64,000 nucleotides of DNA, from positions 85,767,448 through 85,831,447 of the forward strand of contig CM067442.1 in assembly GCA_034508935.3 (NCBI GenBank), in the 5' to 3' direction. Source of the DNA: Berghia stephanieae (lineage: Eukaryota > Mollusca > Gastropoda > Nudibranchia > Aeolidiidae). The notes beneath the pieces were generated by a model that saw only the letters and a list, made by a program, of their open reading frames with translations, searched no databases and was not told the DNA's origin. A program made the translations under genes and the position numbers. Positions 58,946 through 64,000 of this stretch are shown piece by piece. How positions within the stretch are numbered: the first letter of the stretch is position 1; each line of letters opens with the position of its first letter.

Positions 58946-59869
58946 ACTATTGTCCACATCCTTGGGTCTCAAGTTTCTTCCCCTCTACTATTGACCACCC
59001 ATTATCCTGGGTATAATCTACACGGATGGCAATCTCAAATGGTTTCTGGTTCAATCCCACCTGGTGATCACCAATCAGAGTCCCTGGGTCAATCGCACTT
59101 TACTAATAACTAATAACACAAAGGCCCCGCCTCTTTATCGTCTGATCAGAAAATAAGCAATCCATTACAATACAGCAGGTTGTGGTGATTATAGATCTCT
59201 TTTCGATAATAACATTACTGTAAAAAAATTGATTTGCAATTATTTCCCTCATTACTGTGAAAAAATTCCCTTCCAAAAACAAAAAAGGAAACAACATAGC
59301 TAACGGAAGCTATTCCCAATTAATTATCTTTTACTTTCTATCCATTTTTTTTCTGGTGAACACGCTTTAAAAAAATTTTTAAATTGCAAGTGATGCAAAA
59401 AACAAACAAACAAAAAACTGCCATGACAGATTTTGAAAAAAATCATATCAAAAGAAAAAAGCACAAAAGAAATCAATCTCATAACAGTTTTCCTTTAAGC
59501 AAAACAATCATTTTTTCTGAAATTGTGACCAACCCATTTCCATTTTCTTGTTGAGATTTGGTTGCTAATTTCCTCTCGTCCGGCTTGTAATCACAAGTCT
59601 TTATTACTGATTTTCGCAGGCCATCTGATATCGAGTATGTTTCAAAGACATCTGTTTGACTGTTTGTGAAGGTTTTGAAGTTTTTTACAAAGTATTGGTC
59701 ACTGTCCATGTTTCTGAGCCATCCAGAAAGACTATTGTTTTTACGTTAGCGTTGTTGTATATATTATTCTAAATTTGTTTTTTATTGACAGATTTGTTGA
59801 TTCCATATAGGTCTGAGTTGATAAATGCAGGTCTTTAGCAAAAGAATATCATAATATTAATTATTTTTG
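58946..59869. other. AT-rich intergenic DNA
   Basis: No gene supported. A single B-box-like word (TGGTTCAATCCCACC, about 59,050) is present without a convincing A box. Confidence 0.35.
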
Positions 59870-60268
59870 TTTGTTTTTAAGGGTTTTATCGTGCTTGCAA
59901 CACATTTAGGTCATTTCAGCCCAGTAAAAATAAAAAGGAAGAAAATGAGATAGTAAAAAAAATATTTTAGATTTACAATTGAAATCACAAAAAATAAGAC
60001 AAAGAGGAATGTTTCAAAAAGAAAACAGATGAAGATTCCAAGAGCACACTATCAATGTACTTAGTTTGAGATCACCTCACCCAAATACAAGCACAGGTCC
60101 CCGCCAAGAGGAACACACTCAAATGTTTACAAATCATATAGACTGTCTATGTAAAACAAAAAATAATACAGTGCATAACAGAGATGATTCAAAAGATAAA
60201 AAATATTATCTCCCAAAACGATATGTATTCATTCAACTGTTTCCCTCCCAGCCAGGGTATCCGGCCAG
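59870..60268 (-). repeat. SINE-like hairpin-tail family, outer copy of a nest (3' part)
   Basis: Antisense copy from AAGGGTTTTATCGTGCTTGC to CCCTCCCAGCCAGGG. It is interrupted at TATCCGGCCAG (60,258-60,268); the same 11 bases recur at 61,562-61,572, where the copy resumes and runs to about 61,706. The direct repeat is the target-site duplication of the SINE inserted in it. Confidence 0.85.
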
Positions 60269-60282
60269 TTTTTTGTTTGTTT

Positions 60283-60516
60283 TTAACTCACTCAATCCTA
60301 GGGACTTTTGTATCTTTTCAAAATTGGACAAAAATGTATTAAAAATGAGTATGTACATATAAATTTTTATTCTACCATGAACATGTAAACATTAAGAACA
60401 TTAGCTTTGATACCACGCCAATAATTTGTCTCCGAAAAATGTGATAAATAGGCATGGGTTAAAAGTAACTCCGGGCATACTACGGATATAGTCGGTGTTA
60501 GGGTTGAGTGAGTTAA
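60283..60516. mobile_element. TTAA-flanked MITE (piggyBac-like)
   Basis: TTAA at both ends (60,283-60,286 and 60,513-60,516) encloses 226 bp with terminal inverted repeats CTCACTCAATCCTA / TAGGGTTGAGTGAG (one mismatch). Removing it with one TTAA restores the SINE tail TTTTTAAGAGTTTTACGGC. TTAA target choice is typical of piggyBac-type transposons. Non-coding. Confidence 0.8.
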
Positions 60517-60719
60517 GAGTTTTACGGCGCTTGCAACACATTTAGGTCATATCAGCGCCAGTAAAAAGGAAGAAAATTGGTTAGTAAAAACATTCTAGAT
60601 GTACAATTAAAGGGACTTGAGGAAAAAGTAATCCAAGGGGAAAAGGTTCAAATAGCAAACAGATGTAGATTCCAAGAGCACACTATCAGTGTACATAGTT
60701 TGAGATCACCTAAAAGTCT

Positions 60720-61251
60720 TGTTTTTGTTTGTTTTTAAGGGTTTTACGGCGCTTGCAACACATTTAGGTTATATCAGCGCCAGTAAAAAAGAAGAAAATG
60801 GGATAGTAAAAAGTTCTAGAATTACAATTAAAGCAACCAAGAGAAAGTAAGACAAAGGGGAACTGGGAACAAATAGGGATCAGATGTAGAATCCAAGATC
60901 ATACCACCAATGTACTTAGTTTGAGATCACCTATAAGTCTCATCCGGACACAAGCACAAAATCCAACAAAGAGGAATACACTCAAATGCTTACATTATAC
61001 ATTTAAAATAACAAATATAATATTACATAACAGAGAGATGATTTACAAGGAAAAAAATATCATCTCCCAAAACACTAACTATGCATTTGACTGTTTCCCT
61101 CCCAGCCAGGAGTCCGGCCAGGGCCAGGACAAAACCAAGTAATCCCATTCCAAGACAAAGACAGAAAGCATGTTGGAAAACAGATATAAGGGGATAGAAG
61201 ACACAGTATGTACCTCCCTGCCCGCTATGGGAGGTCAGGATCCCCACCCAG
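60720..61251 (-). repeat. full-length SINE, innermost copy
   Basis: 532 bp between two copies of ACCTAAAAGTCT (60,708-60,719 and 61,252-61,263), a 12-bp target-site duplication. This copy defines the element. In sense orientation it runs from CTGGGTGGGGATCCTGACC to the hairpin AGCGCC, then GTAAAACCCTTAAAAACAAA. The hairpin stem GGCGCT/AGCGCC is perfect here. Confidence 0.92.
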
Positions 61252-61561
61252 ACCTAAAAGTCTCATCCAGACACCACAACAAGTCCCCACTAAGAAGAAT
61301 ACACTCAAATGTTTACAAATCATATGTTAAGTATAAAACAAAATAACAGTACATGACAAAGAGATGATTTACAAGGAAAAAAAGTATCTCCCAAAACTAA
61401 CTTTACATTTGACTGTTTCCCTCTCAGTCAGCCAGGGCCAGGATAAAACCAAGTAATCTCATTCCAAGACAAAGACAGAAAGCAAGTTGGAAAACATATA
61501 GGGGGATAGAAAACACAATAAGTACCTCCTTGCCCACTATTGGTGGTAGAACCCCACCCAG

Positions 61562-61706
61562 TATCCGGCCAGGGCCAGGACAAAACCAAGTAATCTCAAT
61601 CCAAGACAAAGACAGAGAGCATGTTGGAAAACAGATAAGCATAGGGGGACAAAATACAGTAAAAGCCTCCCTACCCACTATGGGAAGTCAGGAACCCCAC
61701 CCTGTA
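61562..61706 (-). repeat. outer SINE, 5' part
   Basis: Resumes the copy broken at 60,268: TATCCGGCCAGGGCCAGGA to AGGAACCCCACCCTG. Confidence 0.85.
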
Positions 61707-61882
61707 TTAGTATTATCCTTTGACATCATATTGATTCACACCAGTGCTGGATCCATTTTATAGCCTCGGGGCTGCTGGTTCTTAAGTCAGTGTCAGTGCA
61801 CGTCGGTCCCAAGTTACATTCCAAGAGAATGTGTTACATGGACTGCTTTGGGTGTCCCCACGAACACTGACTGTCCGTCGAA
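61707..61882 (-). mobile_element. LINE C-terminal fragment
   Basis: On the minus strand it reads DSQCSWGHPKQSM, a stop, then HILLECNLGPTC, a decayed Cys/His motif (CxCGxPKQTxEHILLEC-like) of LINE C-termini. No tail repeat is visible. Confidence 0.5.
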
Positions 61883-61884
61883 AG

Positions 61885-61966
61885 TCGCCACAGATATAAG
61901 GGGATAGAAGAGACACAGCAAGTGCCCTCCTGCCCACTATGGGAGGTCAGGAACCCCACCCAGCTC
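61885..61966 (-). repeat. SINE-like hairpin-tail family, 5' fragment
   Basis: ACAGATATAAGGGGATAGAA to AGGAACCCCACCCAG only; the rest of the element is absent. Confidence 0.75.
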
Positions 61967-62061
61967 TCCATGTATGGATCCTGTACGTGACTGCATGGTT
62001 GAGATAAATACTGTCAGACTCCGATAACATAAAACCACTGCTTGATTTTATTTCGTTTTAG

Positions 62062-63205
62062 TCTTTTGATTGGGATGGTACGGTCACAGCGAGGGGGTCA
62101 TTTGACAAGAACAGAAAAACCACATGGAAGGAGAGTAAGAGGGAGGTTTGTATTTGTTTTTACATGTTAAATGATGCTTGGGGTCATTACAGCGTCAAGG
62201 TAGAGGAAAAATTGCAGATCTGAAGTTAAAAGTATCAAAGAAAAAGTAAGGCAAAGGGATGTAGATTCCAAATATTAACTATCGATGTACTTTATTCGAG
62301 ATCACCTAAAGTCCCATCTTCATCTAGATACAAGAACATGATACCACTAAGAGAAATACAGTCAATGGCTTACACAATATTATATTCAAAACACAAACTA
62401 TAAAAGTGCATAACAGAGAGATGAAAAAATATCATCTCTCAAAACTAATATTATACATCTGTTTCCCCCCTCAGCCTAGGACTCCCCCAGCCAGGGCCAG
62501 GTCAAAACCATGTAATCTCATTCCAAGACAAAGACACAAAGCAAGTTGGAAAACAGATATAGGGGGATAAAGGAGACAGTAAGTACCTCCCTGCCTACTG
62601 TGGGAGGTCAGGAACCCCACCAAGCCAGTAAAAGGAAAAGAAATATCTCTAAAAAAAATAAAGGATTATACATTTAACTGCTTCACTCTCAGCTAAGGAT
62701 CCCTGCCAAGACCAAGAAAAAACTGAGCAATTTCAACCAAGAACAAAGATAGAGAGCAACATGGAAATAGAAAGCAGATATAAGGGGATAGAAGACGCAT
62801 CAAAAGTTACCTCTCCTCCCACCATGGGACCTCACCCAAAACAAATTACATGCGAAGAAGAGGGTAGGGTGTGGGGGGTGGATACAAGTAGATAAGGATC
62901 GACCAACCGAGAAGGCCAATGTTCCCCCATCTAAAAGGGATTTGATATTTTCACATGTTATTCATATACATACTGAATTTTTAAAAAAATAAGCCGACTA
63001 GTTCTTAGCTGGAAGAACGGCCTTTACTGTACAATTAAAATAATATGGTCAGTATAAGAAAATTGTATTTATCACTGGTTACTGTTCCATTGCTTTTGTT
63101 CTATGCAGATAGCACAATTATGAGGACATGTCACAGGATAATAACTATTTTGATCCTATGGTTGGGATTCACTGATTTATGTGAGTGAATAAAACTCAAC
63201 AATCT
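62062..63205 (+). CDS. last two exons of an unidentified gene (candidate)
   Basis: An internal exon at 62,062-62,145 (acceptor TTTCGTTTTAG, donor GAG|GTTTGT) encodes 28 residues, SFDWDGTVTARGSFDKNRKT then TWKESKRE, phase 0 at both ends. A second acceptor (TTTTGTTCTATGCAG) starts the last exon at 63,109, which reads IAQL then TGA at 63,121-63,123. AATAAA lies at 63,188-63,193. The order exon, donor, acceptor, stop and poly-A signal looks like a real 3' gene end. The family is unknown and no upstream exon is identified; the terminal exon at 56,672 cannot be upstream because it carries a stop. SINEs fill the intron. Confidence 0.42.
62185..62622 (-). repeat. SINE-like hairpin-tail family, diverged copy
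   Basis: Antisense copy with ATTGCAGATCTGAAGTTAAA, GAGATCACCTAAAGTCC, CATAACAGAGAGATG, CAGCCAGGGCCAGG and GGTCAGGAACCCCACC. The hairpin is reduced to ATTACAGCGTC. It shares its diverged left block with the old copy at 5,386, so the family seems to have an older subfamily. Confidence 0.7.
62640..62835 (-). repeat. SINE-like hairpin-tail family, 5' half, diverged
   Basis: Antisense: TTTAACTGCTTCACTCTCAG, GCAGATATAAGGGGATAGAA and CCACCATGGGACCTCACCC. Confidence 0.65.
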
Positions 63206-63216
63206 CACAAGGTCTT

Positions 63217-63734
63217 GTTTTTTTTTTTTTTGTTTTTAAGGGTTTTACGGCGCTTGCAACACATTAAGGTCATATCAGCGCCAGTAAAAAGGAAGAAAAT
63301 GGGATAGTAAAAGGTTCTAGAATTACAATTAAAGCACCCAAGAAAAAGTAAGACAAAGGGGAACTAGGAACAAATAGGGATCAGATGTAGATTCCAAGAG
63401 CTTACCACCAATGTACTTAGTTTGAGATCACCTATAAGTCTCATCTGGACACAAGCACAAAATCCAACAAAGAGGAACACACTCAAATGCTTACACTATA
63501 CATTAAAAATGACAAATATAATAATACATAACAGAGAGATGATTTACAAGGAAAAAAATATCATCTCCCAAAACAATAACTATGCATTTGACTGTTTCCC
63601 TCCCAGCCAGGACTCCAACCAGGGCCAGGACAAAACCAAGTAACCTCATTCCAAGACAAGGACAGAAAGCATGTTGGAAAAATGATATAAGGGGATAGAA
63701 GACACAGTGTGTACCTCCCTGCCCACTATGGGAG
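63217..63734 (-). repeat. SINE-like hairpin-tail family, young copy with 13-bp target duplication
   Basis: Between two copies of CTCACAAGGTCTT (63,204-63,216 and 63,735-63,747). It has a T-rich tail, a perfect hairpin ACGGCGCTTGC...ATCAGCGCC, and ends at CCCACTATGGGAG, slightly short of the CTGGGTGGGG end. It inserted just downstream of the AATAAA at 63,188. Confidence 0.9.
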
Positions 63735-63904
63735 CTCACAAGGTCTTATTTTTTTTAAAAGGATAATTTTCAAGATATGGTTATAGTCTTTTATGTGTGG
63801 ACTTTCTTTCTTCTTTTTTTTCTTCTTCTATTTTTGCTTCACACAATGATCGGAACTCAATGGGAAAGTCAATCTCCCAATAGACAATCTGATTTGTTTT
63901 TGTT
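63735..63904. other. AT-rich DNA between SINE copies
   Basis: T/TTC-rich sequence; nothing recognised. Confidence 0.4.
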
Positions 63905-64000
63905 TTAAAGGGTTTTACCGCGCTTGCAACACATTTAGGTTATATCAGCGCCAGTAAAAAGGAAGAAAATGGGAAAGTAAAAAGTTCTAAAATTACAATT
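63905..64000 (-). repeat. SINE-like hairpin-tail family, cut by window end
   Basis: 3' end of an antisense copy: AAAGGGTTTTACCGCGCTTG, ATCAGCGCCAGTAAAAAGG and onward. It continues past the window. Confidence 0.85.

Larger units (their letters stand above)
60269..61561 (-). repeat. SINE inserted in the outer SINE, itself hit twice
   Basis: Antisense middle copy between the two TATCCGGCCAG duplicates. It starts with the TTTGTTTGTTTTTAA tail and ends ACCCCACCCAG, the family's 5' end. It was interrupted by a TTAA MITE (60,283-60,516) in its tail and by another SINE (60,720-61,251) in its middle. Its own pieces are 60,269-60,282, 60,517-60,719 and 61,252-61,561. Confidence 0.85.

Noticed and set aside
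59870-64000. CRISPR-like array, because of regularly recurring blocks
   Set aside because: The recurring units are about 520-bp SINE copies in an animal genome, with no short repeats and unique spacers.

Overview
This is eukaryotic, AT-rich, intron- and repeat-rich animal DNA. It holds two conserved animal genes in many small GT-AG exons, tRNA-like SINEs, CR1/L2-like and RNase-H-bearing LINEs, pogo/Tigger DNA transposons, one Ty3/Gypsy LTR element and many long microsatellites. There are no bacterial features, rRNA genes or CRISPR arrays. A bilaterian invertebrate, perhaps a mollusc or other lophotrochozoan, fits the repeat types, but the phylum is a guess.

Genes. (1) MEMO1 lies on the minus strand (12,404-21,023) in nine coding exons whose splice phases all agree. 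They encode 299 residues (human about 297), with the metal ligands at the same numbers as in human (His49, His81, Cys244). (2) BTBD9 lies on the plus strand (25,751-52,084) in twelve coding exons with consistent phases, encoding 602 residues: BTB, BACK and two F5/8-type-C-like domains. A Pro/Gln/Ser-rich reading frame follows its stop in another frame, which suggests a 1-base indel or a lost tail. (3) Between them a possible two-exon gene on the minus strand (22,480-24,911, 95 residues, unidentified) would sit head to head with BTBD9. (4) Orphan exon candidates lie at 2,509-2,703 (-), 56,672-56,744 (+) and 62,062-63,123 (+); the last has an acceptor, donor, second acceptor, stop and AATAAA in order.

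Layout. 1-12,000: intergenic, SINEs, LINE relics, a 0.6-kb segment between direct repeats, and a Tigger end. 12,400-21,030: MEMO1, whose introns hold a Tigger-type MITE, a SINE, a second copy of the 0.6-kb segment and a LINE tail. 21,400-25,700: microsatellites, a MITE, a SINE and the candidate small gene. 25,700-52,350: BTBD9. Its intron 3 is a nest of Tigger ends, a CR1/L2-like LINE and a Gypsy element with identical LTRs. Its intron 4 is an ATC/ACC repeat split by a Tigger that is itself split by an RNase-H LINE. 52,350-57,000: BTBD9 3' UTR and mostly unique AT-rich DNA. 57,400-64,000: a LINE endonuclease relic and dense SINEs, including a nest (59,870-61,706) in which three SINEs and a TTAA MITE can be ordered by target-site duplications.

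The most unusual unit is a roughly 520-bp SINE-like family present about 17 times. Its 3' end is a GGCGCT...AGCGCC hairpin followed by an AAAACCCT/AAAC tail, and its 5' end is CTGGGTGGGG. I did not find a new enzymatic or defence system. The main interest is the ordered nesting, the unidentified candidate genes and the possible BTBD9 tail lesion.
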